Assembly (NCBI RefSeq): GCF_001279725.1 | Contig: NZ_LGDE01000069.1 | Location: 1 to 7,199 of the forward strand | Direction of reading: 5' to 3' | Length of the DNA stretch: 7,199 nucleotides | Origin: Streptomyces sp. WM4235 | GTDB lineage: Bacteria; Actinomycetota; Actinomycetes; Streptomycetales; Streptomycetaceae | Part shown: in pieces, positions 1-6,082 of the stretch | Layout: every line of letters begins with the position of its first letter | Numbering within the stretch: position 1 is the stretch's first letter | Program-made: the position numbers and the translations under genes | Notes under the pieces: generated by a model | What the model was told of the DNA's origin: nothing | What the model saw: only the letters and a program-made list of their open reading frames with translations | Databases searched by the model: none

Positions 1-389
1 CCCCGGGGGGGGGAAGGTAAAAAAGTTGGTGTCGGATGGGGGCGCCGGGGGCTGGGGCGACCGGGACGCCGACCGCCGCTCAAGAGCGCCGACAGGTGGT
101 CTGGGCGGGCGGGCCGGCCAGCGGCCGGGGCCGGGGAAGAGCCGGCGGGATGCGTGATGGGTGGCGGTGTCAGTGGTGAAGTAGGTTTCGGGGCTGGACT
201 CGTAGCCGCGGTGGCGCGGGTCGTGGCAGCCCTGGGTGCGAAGCGGTACTGGTGAAGAGGCAGTGTTCTGACGATGCGCTATCCAGCGGTCGTCTTGGTA
301 GGCGGCGAGCAATCCAGTCGGAGTCCGGGTGCGCTGGCGGGTGATAACTCGGTTGCGAAGAGCCTGGCCGCGCAAGCGAGGATGCCTGC
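1..389. other. Leading region without a supportable gene
   Basis: This stretch is very G-rich at its left edge (a run of four C then nine G). No frame here starts with a good ribosome binding site or shows a recognisable motif. On the minus strand one frame stays open from roughly position 390 to the left edge, but it has no ATG or GTG start and its third positions are not strongly G/C-biased. It could be the tail of a degraded gene lying further left, or chance openness in GC-rich DNA. The only functional element I can support is the ribosome binding site (GAGGA at 378-382) for the gene starting at 390. No promoter was convincing. Confidence 0.5.
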
Positions 390-776
390 ATGGGCCAAGA
401 GACGGATGAGGTAGGCGAAGCGATCGCAGGCGAGCTGCGTCTGATGGACGCCGGCGTGCGTGTATCCCGCTCGCTGGCCCTACAGCTTCTGGACCCGGAC
501 TTCGTCGAGGTTGGTGCCTCTGGGCGCCGATGGACGTATACGGAGATGCTGGCCGAGTTGCCCGAACTGGGTGGTGCAGCAGAAGGCGGTCCCCACTATG
601 AGCCCTCGAACTTCAGCGGAGTGCTGTTGGCCCCCGGACTGGTGCACCTCACCTACGAGACAGTGTTTGACGGAAACCGGGCACGGCGCAGTTCGCTCTG
701 GCGCAAGCAGGGCGCCGCCGGGACATGGCAGATGTACTACCACCTGGCGACACCCATCCCGCCCGACGGCATGTAG
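390..776 (+). CDS. NTF2-like / DUF4440-type small protein
   Basis: Encodes a 128-residue soluble protein with no signal peptide or membrane segment. The order of elements fits the SnoaL/DUF4440 branch of the NTF2-like fold: an N-terminal helix (ELRLMDAGVRVSRSLALQLL, residues 15-34), then DPDFVEVGASGRRWTYTEML (35-54), then strands around FSGVLLAPGLVHLTYETVF and a C-terminal SSLWRKQ...GTWQMYYHLATP. The pattern 'L-x-PDF-x-E-x-G-x-SGR-x-W' followed by a late 'SS-x-WR...W-x-x-x-YH-x-x-TP' is typical of actinomycete members. Length matches the usual 110-140 residues. These folds make a cone-shaped pocket used for binding or simple isomerase/hydrolase chemistry, but no substrate can be named here. 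The ATG at 390 is chosen because GAGGA lies 7 bases upstream. It stands alone: no gene overlaps it and an inverted-repeat region follows its stop. Confident about the fold family, not about the role. Confidence 0.8.
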   Translation: MGQETDEVGEAIAGELRLMDAGVRVSRSLALQLLDPDFVEVGASGRRWTYTEMLAELPELGGAAEGGPHYEPSNFSGVLLAPGLVHLTYETVFDGNRARRSSLWRKQGAAGTWQMYYHLATPIPPDGM

Positions 777-784
777 TTGTACAT

Positions 785-823
785 CTCAGGTGATGATCGT
801 TCTTTGTCACCTGAGTGACAAAG
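785..823 (+). promoter_or_regulatory. Two overlapping, mutually exclusive inverted repeats
   Basis: Two perfect 9-bp inverted repeats share bases. The first pairs CTCAGGTGA (785-793) with TCACCTGAG (807-815) across a 13-base loop. The second pairs CTTTGTCAC (802-810) with GTGACAAAG (815-823) across a 4-base loop. Both cannot form at once in one RNA molecule because 807-810 and 815 are used by each. They begin 9 bases after the stop of the NTF2-like gene and end about 90 bases before the protease start. Possible readings are a terminator for the upstream gene, a pair of operator half-sites for a dimeric repressor, or an attenuator-like leader for the protease. The repeats are seen directly; every function is inferred. 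Confidence 0.5.
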
Positions 824-911
824 CCGGCCATCGCCAGCGTGCGTGTCCGGCCCAGTACCTCATCAGGGGACCGACGGTGGTCGGGAGCCGCACATCTCAA
901 CTGGGGGGTCA

Positions 912-2198
912 GTGAAGAGAACTGCGAAATCCGCAATCGGCCTCGGCGCGGTTGGCCTGGCGTTGCTTACCGTCACCGCGCCCGGCGCCCAGGCCGAACC
1001 GGCATCGCCGCGGCGCACCGAGGCCCAGATCGCCGCGATGGACCCGACGCAGCGAGGAGAGTTACTGGAGCCACTCCGGCAACTCGCCGACGCCGTCGCC
1101 GCGGCGGGCAAGTCCAAGCAGCCCGACACCTATGCGGGGGTGCGCATTGATGCCCCCAACAACGTGGTGCATGTCTACGTGACCGATCGGTCCCGCACAG
1201 CGAAGCTCATCGAGGCGGCCCGGCAAACTGATGCCGGCATCGACACGAAGAAGATCGCCGTCGAGGAGGTCCGCACCACCCTCGCCGCCCTGCACGACGC
1301 CCGAGCCAGGCTTTTGGCCAAGTCTGCGGCGAAGAGCCTCCCCTACGAGATTCACTCCGTGGCGGTCAACGCCGAGGCGTCCTCACTCGACGTGGCGGTC
1401 GACGCGCCCGCCAAGGCCATCGCCGGCAGGCCGAAGGCTCTTGGTGTCGATGACGTGGCGCTGAACTTCATCCAGGGACAGAAGATCGAGCCCGCAAGCT
1501 GGTCCGACGTGAAGTGGCACGACAGCAGCCCGTTCATCGCCGGAGATGTGATCACCAACGGAGGCCACTACTGCTCGGCCGGCCTGCCCGCCGTCCGCAA
1601 GAGCGACAACGTCCGCGTCATGGTGACCGCCGGGCATTGCTTCGGCAACGGGGAACGCATCTACACCGGCGCGGGGTCCGACACCCTCGTTCGGCCGCTT
1701 CTACGATGGTCTGAACGGCCAGACCGGAAACCACGTGGGTACCCGGGAATGGCCCCCAACTGGGACGCCGAAACGCTCATCGGCGCCGACAACAGCGCCG
1801 ACGTAAGCGAATCCACCGCCTACGCACCGGTGACGAGCTACGCCTACTCGCACAACGGCGACCCTGATGTGTGCCAGAGCGGTGCGGCGTCCTGCTTCAT
1901 GCAGCAAGGCACAGTCTGCGGCATCCGCGTCATCAACGACGACGTCATGTTCAGCTTGAGCAACGGTTGGACCGCGAGGGGAGTCCAGGGTACCCGGCTT
2001 CCCGGCAACCCCTGGACCGTCGCCCACGGAGACAGTGGCACCATGGTCTACACCAAGACCGGTTCCACACGTCAGGCTCGCGGGGTTGTGTCCGCCCTCT
2101 CAAGCCCGTACCAGACCAATGCCGGTAGCTACGTCTACTGGACCGAAGCCACCGACATCTTCAACCACTTCGGCTTGAAGTTGAACCCGACGACGTGA
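912..2198 (+). CDS. Secreted trypsin-like (S1 family) serine protease with propeptide
   Basis: Encodes a 428-residue preproprotein. The GTG at 912 is preferred because a G-run (about 903-908) sits just upstream and it gives a clean signal peptide: MKRTAK, a hydrophobic core, then APGAQA before residue 29. An in-frame ATG 23 codons earlier would add a charged, non-signal extension. Residues 29 to about 205 form a probable propeptide acting as folding chaperone and inhibitor, as in streptogrisin and alpha-lytic protease relatives. The catalytic domain begins near FIAGDVITNGGHYCSAG. The triad is His242 (TAGHCF), Asp285 (NWDAE) and Ser375 (HGDSGT). Cys221 and Cys243 match the conserved disulfide around the catalytic His; Cys321, 328 and 336 leave an odd total of five. 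Codon 51 is TTA, rare in Streptomyces. Residues about 261-282 look foreign: the +1 frame over 1693-1755 reads GRFYDGLNGQTG...GTREWP, which fits the family better, implying two compensating frameshifts. Acts outside the cell; substrate specificity not predictable. Confidence 0.85.
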   Translation: MKRTAKSAIGLGAVGLALLTVTAPGAQAEPASPRRTEAQIAAMDPTQRGELLEPLRQLADAVAAAGKSKQPDTYAGVRIDAPNNVVHVYVTDRSRTAKLIEAARQTDAGIDTKKIAVEEVRTTLAALHDARARLLAKSAAKSLPYEIHSVAVNAEASSLDVAVDAPAKAIAGRPKALGVDDVALNFIQGQKIEPASWSDVKWHDSSPFIAGDVITNGGHYCSAGLPAVRKSDNVRVMVTAGHCFGNGERIYTGAGSDTLVRPLLRWSERPDRKPRGYPGMAPNWDAETLIGADNSADVSESTAYAPVTSYAYSHNGDPDVCQSGAASCFMQQGTVCGIRVINDDVMFSLSNGWTARGVQGTRLPGNPWTVAHGDSGTMVYTKTGSTRQARGVVSALSSPYQTNAGSYVYWTEATDIFNHFGLKLNPTT

Positions 2199-2212
2199 CT
2201 CGGCGAGTCGGG

Positions 2213-2242
2213 TGGGTGGCCGCCCGGGAGGATGGCCACCCA
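2213..2242 (+). terminator. GC-rich hairpin after the protease gene
   Basis: TGGGTGGCC (2213-2221) pairs perfectly with GGCCACCCA (2234-2242) around a 12-base loop, starting 15 bases after the protease stop. A smaller hairpin, GACTC-GGC-GAGTC (2197-2209), overlaps the stop codon. There is no T-run, which is usual for Streptomyces terminators. It probably separates protease transcription from the lipoprotein gene that starts at 2285. Confidence 0.55.
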
Positions 2243-2284
2243 GCCTGCACGTGTTGCTGTCCCTTGCTGGAACCGGGAGCAAAC

Positions 2285-2701
2285 ATGATGCGTCACACCG
2301 GCATGAATCCACGCTCACTTCACGCGCGGGCCATACTGGCGACCCTGCTCGGTGCCTGCGTGCTCTGCGCCTGTGGGCAGGCCGGCCAAGCCGGAATCCC
2401 CGAATCGGGACCCTCCTCGACCTCTCAGCCCATCACGAGACCAACCGTCATCAGTGCGGACGGCCGGACCCTGACGACGGTCATCCCCATCGGAGGGTGT
2501 CAAAAGGGCCGGCTCTCAGGTACCGAGAGCGACACCACGGTTTCACTGACCCTGACGCTCACGACACACGAGAAGAAGGGGGAAGCCTGCGCAGCGAACA
2601 TCGGACTGGAACCGGTGAGTTTCACGCTTCAGAAACCGCTGGATACCCGCAAGGTCGTTGACCAAGCAACAGGCAACCCGCTCACCATCACAAAGCCGTA
2701 G
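2285..2701 (+). CDS. Small putative lipoprotein of unknown function
   Basis: Encodes about 138 residues. The adjacent ATG codons at 2285 and 2288 lie 5-8 bases after GGGAG (2275-2279), so either may be used; another ATG at 2303 is less well placed. The N-terminus has Arg/His residues and a hydrophobic run (AILATLLGACVLCAC). Two lipobox-like cysteines exist: Cys25 (LLGAC) and Cys30 (LCAC); processing at either would tether the protein to the outer face of the membrane. A Ser/Thr/Pro-rich linker (about 40-55) precedes a compact domain with two cysteines (GGCQKG, Cys72; EACAAN, Cys102) that could form a disulfide, and alternating strands such as TTVSLTLTLTTHEKKG. This resembles a family of short actinomycete lipoproteins without assigned function. 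It follows the protease in the same direction but with a terminator-like hairpin between. The remnant of a transposase begins 20 bases after its stop, so its 3' side may have been rearranged. Confidence 0.7.
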   Translation: MMRHTGMNPRSLHARAILATLLGACVLCACGQAGQAGIPESGPSSTSQPITRPTVISADGRTLTTVIPIGGCQKGRLSGTESDTTVSLTLTLTTHEKKGEACAANIGLEPVSFTLQKPLDTRKVVDQATGNPLTITKP

Positions 2702-2720
2702 GAGGTCCGCGCCGGCGGCC

Positions 2721-3204
2721 CACCGTTCGCAGACGTTCAAGCTGTCGACGATCCACTGTGCGTCGACAAGGTCCGCAACGTGCTCGGCCTCTACCTGGAC
2801 CCGCCGGAGAAGGCTTTGCTCCTCTGCGTGGACGAGAAGTCGCAGATCGAGGCCCTGGACCGGTCCCAACCGGTCCTGCTGATGATGCCGGGCGTTCCCG
2901 AACGCCGCAGCCACGACCACATCGCGTCGGCACCACCATCACCCTCCTCGCCCCACGCTTGCACCTGCACTTCACATCGACGACTGCCTCGTGGCTGAAC
3001 CTGGTGGAGCGGTGGTTCGCCGAGTTCACGCAGAAGAAGCTCAAGCGTGGAGTCCACGGCTCCGTCCAGGCCCTCGAACGCGACATTCGGGCCTGGCCGG
3101 CCGACTGGAACGACCGACCCAGGCCCTTCGTCTGGACGAAGACCGCCGACGAGATCCTCGACAAAGTCGCCGCCTACCGCGGCCGAATCTCTGACGCAGG
3201 TCAC
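2721..3204 (+). pseudogene. Decayed IS630-family transposase
   Basis: Pieces of a typical IS630 DDE transposase lie in order but in shifting frames. HRSQTFKLST (from 2721) is followed, after loss of one base near 2749, by DPLCVDKVRNVLGLYLDPP and then LLLCVDEKSQIEALDR...MMPGVPERRSHDHI. After another lost base near 2923, RVGTTITLLA continues. At about 2953 the text jumps straight to RLHLHFTSTTASWLNLVERWF...KLKRGVHGSVQALERDIRAW...WTKTADEILDKVAAYRGRISDAGH. In intact relatives roughly 60 residues separate these parts, including the second catalytic Asp (CDN motif). The first Asp (VDEKS) and the final Glu (LVERWF) remain. The N-terminal helix-turn-helix half is also absent, and the expected stop after SDAGH reads TGG, so the frame runs on to 3459. 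It cannot encode a working transposase. Terminal inverted repeats were not identified. Confidence 0.88.
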
Positions 3205-3392
3205 TGGACACCCTGTACCGGCCGGACGCGCACACACTGTGCTGTAGCGCCTTGGCCACAGCCTCGGCGAAGTCGGTCAGGTCACAGACTCTGCTGCGCC
3301 ATTCCCGTGGGCCATTCGCTGACCACATCGCGAGGTGCCCCGGGAGCGGCCGGCCACCTACACGGGTCTCACTGGCCGCACTCGTGCACGGG
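3205..3392. other. Gap between IS630 remnant and glycosidase-like gene
   Basis: No intact gene. The plus strand is only read-through of the transposase frame. On the minus strand a short piece, WRSRVCDLTDFAEAVAKAL (about 3250-3310), has coding-like amino acid and codon use and could be a scrap of a lost gene, but I do not recognise it and it lacks a supported start and end. No T-rich terminator is visible downstream of the minus-strand gene that ends at 3393. Confidence 0.35.
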
Positions 3393-4418
3393 TCACGCCG
3401 GGGGCTTCTGCAGCCAGTCTGCTTCGGTGGTCCAGAACATTTGGCGCGCACCGAGGTAGTCGTGGGCGAAGTCCGTGAACCGTTCGCGGGTGTACGGTTC
3501 ACCGGTCTTGGGGTCCTTGGCGTTGATGTCGGGTTCCTGGACGGCCATCGCGACGAGGGGGAGGGAATCCTTGTACTCGTGGAGGAACTTGTAGGAGTTC
3601 TCCATCTGGTACTTCCGGTCCGGCAGGGTGTCCGGTCCTCCGATTCCGATCTTCTTGTCCCTGGCGAGGTCGAACATCTCCGTCATGCGCTTGTGGTCGT
3701 CGTCATCCGGCAGGAAGTTGATGTACTGGATGAACTGCGTCTTGGTGAAGACCTTCTTGCCGTAGCGCATGTTGTCGATCTCGGCATCGATGTAGGACTT
3801 CGAGGTGTACTTGGTCTGATCCTTCTTGGTGTCCACCTCGACCGCGGTCTCCGGAAGGTTCACCCCGGCGAGCTTGCCGTCGAACCTCTGCGCCATCGCC
3901 CTCAGCATGGCCTGGAAGTCTGCTCGCACCTCCTTGTTCCATTGCGCGACCATGGCCCCATGGGTGGTGGGATTGTCGGGGTTCTCATCGATAGTCGGCG
4001 CGAGCCCGCCCTCGTCCTTCACATATTGGGGAACCTTGGCGTCCGTCATGGCTACATCGAAGAACCGATCCTGAACCTGGACGAACAGTTGCTTGTGGCG
4101 TGCCTGGAGATACTTCAGGGCATCGTCCAGCCGCGACCACTCGTACTCCCCCTTCTTCCCCTCAAGAGCCTTCCAGGGCACCACCACCTGTACGCCGCCG
4201 ATGTCCGTACGGTCAATCATGGCCTTGACCTTCGGATCCCCGCCGGACGTCGCATCCTCGAATGCGCCGAGCGACATGTACAGATTGTCGGTTACCTTGC
4301 CGTGGGACATCGAGGCGGCCGTGTCCGGGGCGGAAACCGCGAAGGCCACCCCGACGGTGGCCGTCAAGGCCACGGCCGTGAGGGCAACAGATCCGACTGC
4401 ACCGCGTTGCGTCATCAT
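3393..4418 (-). CDS. Secreted TIM-barrel protein, putative glycoside hydrolase
   Basis: Encodes 341 residues from tandem ATG codons (4416-4418 and 4413-4415). MMTQRG followed by a hydrophobic run to AFAVSAPDTAAS is a signal peptide, so the mature protein acts outside the cell. A GTG 23 codons upstream would add a polar stretch containing a TTA codon and is less likely. No good ribosome binding site is seen before either start. The rest reads like an (alpha/beta)8 barrel: GGVQVVVPWKALEGKKGEYEW (74-94) resembles the early-barrel 'P-W-x-x-L-E-x-x-x-G-x-Y-x-W' of clan GH-A enzymes; KQLFVQVQDRFF (109-120) is a later strand; GVNLPETAVEV (185-195) carries Glu190 where the acid/base would sit; LVAMAVQEPDI (288-298) carries Glu295 as candidate nucleophile; and MFWTTEADW ends the barrel. 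I cannot assign a GH family or sugar. The gene is intact and flanked on both sides by transposase remnants, which suggests acquisition with a mobile segment. Confidence 0.75.
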   Translation of the reverse strand: MMTQRGAVGSVALTAVALTATVGVAFAVSAPDTAASMSHGKVTDNLYMSLGAFEDATSGGDPKVKAMIDRTDIGGVQVVVPWKALEGKKGEYEWSRLDDALKYLQARHKQLFVQVQDRFFDVAMTDAKVPQYVKDEGGLAPTIDENPDNPTTHGAMVAQWNKEVRADFQAMLRAMAQRFDGKLAGVNLPETAVEVDTKKDQTKYTSKSYIDAEIDNMRYGKKVFTKTQFIQYINFLPDDDDHKRMTEMFDLARDKKIGIGGPDTLPDRKYQMENSYKFLHEYKDSLPLVAMAVQEPDINAKDPKTGEPYTRERFTDFAHDYLGARQMFWTTEADWLQKPPA

Positions 4419-4719
4419 GAACGAGACGCTAGGGGAACGTTCTAAGTGAAAGATAAGAGTGTCCGTCGCCGCTCTCGGCGTCGGCACTCACCGCCAGCGA
4501 AATTGACAGTCCGTCATGAAGTGATGGCTTTCTCGCTTTCCACCTCCGCTCTCCAGCACAACCCCGGCGTCTTCTCGGCGCGAGGTTGCCCGGACGGTGC
4601 GGAGGGCGGCGAATCCGTGCGGGTGATCGCAAGATCCGCCGGAGTGGTTCTCGGATTGAGACCGAGATGCCTGTCGCCTCGCCAAGGGGTACCTCCTGAA
4701 GGAACCACCCGGCGGCATC
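4419..4719. other. Upstream region of the glycosidase-like gene, no gene supported
   Basis: About 300 bases between the glycosidase-like start and the IS5 remnant. Its 4419-4500 part is the minus-strand 5' region and is less GC-rich near the gene (for example the complement of AAGATAAGAG), where a promoter would be expected; no matching -35/-10 pair can be defended. On the plus strand TTGACA (4504-4509 region) is a good -35 hexamer but no -10 follows at proper spacing. Open frames on both strands lack known motifs and good starts. It may contain the destroyed 5' half of the IS5 transposase, but I could not trace it. Confidence 0.4.
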
Positions 4720-5118
4720 TTCCGCGAGCCGGCCGACCGTGGGCTCGGCCGGTCCGGGGCGGGCCGACCAGCAAAATCCATCTGGCGGTCGAGCAGGGGC
4801 AAGAACCCTGTCGGTGGTGATCACGGCCGGTCAGCGAGGTGACTCCCCGCAGTTCGAGCCCGTCCTGGAAGCGATCACGGTGCCTCGGCTGAGCCTGGGG
4901 CGGCCGCGCAAGCGGTTGGCGCCACGGGATCTTGATCCCGCCCTTGACGCTGCCGTCCTCCTGGAGCCGGCCGAACAGGTACTCGGGCACGTGGGTGACG
5001 GGTGTGGGCCGACAAGGCAGACGACTCCCGCAGGAACCGCGCCTACCTGCGCAGACGCGGTGCCAAGGCGACGGCTCCGGTCCCTGCGGCCCTCGTTCGC
5101 AACCGGCGGGACCGCGTG
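4720..5118 (+). pseudogene. Decayed IS5-family transposase, three frames, interrupted
   Basis: Successive IS5-type motifs appear in different frames. EPADRGLGRS (from about 4726) breaks after 4755, and RGGPTSKIHLAVEQGQEP continues one frame away to about 4808. LSVVITAGQRGDSPQFEPVL and PRLSLGRPRKR follow in a third frame to about 4915. About 85 unrelated bases come next, then WADKADDSRRNRAYLRRRGA and ATAPVPAALVRNRRDRV (5005-5116). In intact relatives only a few residues separate the GRPR and ADKAY-like motifs. The normal ADKAY is ADKAD here. Both frame breaks at 4755 and 4808 are mended by adding one C. The N-terminal domain and the C-terminal Glu-containing part are missing, so no active enzyme can be made. 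It marks a past mobile-element insertion beside the glycosidase-like gene. Confidence 0.8.
4918..5003 (-). other. Insert within IS5 remnant with coding-like minus-strand reading
   Basis: The roughly 85 bases that split the IS5 motifs read on the minus strand as VTHVPEYLFGRLQEDGSVK followed by GGIKIPWR, a compositionally protein-like peptide. I do not recognise the family. It has no start or stop of its own and continues into antisense of the transposase. It could be a captured gene scrap or a chance reading. Confidence 0.3.
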
Positions 5119-5210
5119 AGTGGTTCATGGGTCAGCTTGGCGCTGACGGCTCGGTGATCTGCTGGGCCTCCTACGGCTCCAACCTGGCCGAGGCCATCCG
5201 CAGTCTCTGA
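5106..5210 (+). pseudogene. 3'-terminal fragment of an unidentified gene
   Basis: The frame ending at the TGA 5208-5210 reads EWFMGQLGADGSVICWASYG then SNLAEAIRSL and stops. This has the look of a natural C-terminus, with an acidic-turn 'DGS', a Trp-containing strand and a closing amphipathic helix, and good G/C third positions. Upstream in the same frame the sequence becomes antisense-like and matches the IS5 region, so the 5' part of the gene appears to have been replaced. A free-standing 27-residue ORF from the ATG at 5127 is possible but has no convincing ribosome binding site. Family not identified. Confidence 0.45.
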
Positions 5211-5363
5211 ACGCCCCCTCGCGACACCCCGCATCTCCAGCCACCTTCACAACAGGCCTTATTCGGCGCCCGCCCCGGCCGATCGGACCGGCTCTCACTG
5301 CGTTCGACACGTTTTCCTGGCCTGACTCAGGCAGGGATGCGTGGTGCGATCGTGCTGATGAAG

Positions 5364-5390
5364 TTGGTTGTCAGCGGCACTGTCTAGGGT
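5364..5390 (+). promoter_or_regulatory. Possible promoter before the DUF6461-type gene
   Basis: TTGGTTGTCAG (5364-5374) followed by TAGGGT (5385-5390). TAGGGT matches the Streptomyces housekeeping -10 consensus TAGPuPuT; TTGGTT gives a poor -35 at a short 15-base spacing. It lies about 43 bases before the GTG start at 5433, a reasonable leader length. Low-certainty assignment from pattern only. Confidence 0.35.
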
Positions 5391-5432
5391 GCGAGCAGGT
5401 AGATCACTGACGGATGGCAAGGGGATGAACGC

Positions 5433-6080
5433 GTGAGCGACGGGATTCAGTGGTTGGTCGGACTGGAGAACTGGATGTCCAGCGTGGTGTTCGCGCGAGG
5501 GATATCCGCCCAGGAGCTCGCGCTGCGCATGGGGGCGGACCCGGACGGGGCGACCGAGTCGATCACCGACGCCCAGGCGTGGGGTTTGGACATGCGGGGC
5601 TACCGGCCGGGCGGCGACGGGGACGGTGTCGTGCGGGTTGGCGAGTGCGCAGGCTGGTCCTTCGCCCTGGAGTACGGCGACTCGACCGGCGGGGACCGGC
5701 TGGCGGACATCTCCCGCACCGGAGTTGAAGTCGTCCGCTACGTCCCGATGCAAGAGCACCCGCCGGCCACCGTGGACTACGCCCGCGACGGCGTGGTCCT
5801 GTGCAGCTTCGGACTGCACGAGGAGGACCAGCGCTACGGCAAGGAGCCCGACCTGCTCGTTCCCGACCTCATTGCCGGACAGGTGCTGAGCCCCGATGGG
5901 CAGATGCTCCTGTCTCCCAACGACCCCGATGACGAGGATTACGAAGACTTCAGGGACACCTACCGGCGCACCCTGGGCGTCGTCGAGCGACGCTTCGGGC
6001 TGTCCCTTCCTCCTTCCTGTCTGAAGGAAGCGCGCCTGCCGGCGTACGCGGTCCGCGGGACCCCGAACATGATGGTTTGA
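5433..6080 (+). CDS. DUF6461-type protein of unknown function
   Basis: Encodes 215 residues, soluble, acidic, with no signal peptide. GTG at 5433 follows AAGGGG (5419-5424) at a normal distance; the nearby ATG at 5425 is in another frame. The layout fits the actinomycete DUF6461 family: an N-terminal VVFARGISAQELALRMGA (18-35), a central VRVGECAGWSFALEYG (67-82), then LADISRTGVEVVRYVPM (90-106), VDYARDGVVLCSFG (114-127), and a C-terminal extension with an acidic patch PNDPDDEDYEDF (162-173) and a conserved-looking tail LPPSCLKEARLPAYAVRG. No catalytic motif is visible and the function of the family is unknown to me. The gene is separated from its left neighbour by about 220 non-coding bases holding a possible promoter, and it faces a degraded minus-strand copy of part of itself immediately downstream. 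Confidence 0.8.
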   Translation: MSDGIQWLVGLENWMSSVVFARGISAQELALRMGADPDGATESITDAQAWGLDMRGYRPGGDGDGVVRVGECAGWSFALEYGDSTGGDRLADISRTGVEVVRYVPMQEHPPATVDYARDGVVLCSFGLHEEDQRYGKEPDLLVPDLIAGQVLSPDGQMLLSPNDPDDEDYEDFRDTYRRTLGVVERRFGLSLPPSCLKEARLPAYAVRGTPNMMV

Positions 6081-6082
6081 GC

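Noticed and set aside
1..20. C-run and G-run at the left edge as a possible linear replicon telomere
   Set aside because: Streptomyces telomeres show a series of ordered palindromes; here there is only one homopolymer junction and no following hairpin series.
170..391. Minus-strand 73-codon open frame before the NTF2-like gene
   Set aside because: Pro/Ser/Arg-rich text with no known motif and no ribosome binding site; it also overlaps the start of the well-supported plus-strand gene.
2758..3459. 233-codon plus-strand frame as an intact protein
   Set aside because: Only its middle matches IS630 transposase; the first third is an out-of-frame reading of the same transposase and the last third is read-through after a lost stop.
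3252..4445. Long plus-strand open frame of nearly 400 codons
   Set aside because: It is the antisense of the glycosidase-like gene; its Val/Leu/Gly/His-rich content is the usual mirror of a GC-rich coding strand, and it has no family motif.
2721..5118. The two transposase remnants as a functional composite transposon around the glycosidase-like gene
   Set aside because: They belong to different families (IS630 and IS5) and both are inactive, and no matching terminal repeats were found, so only past mobility can be suggested.
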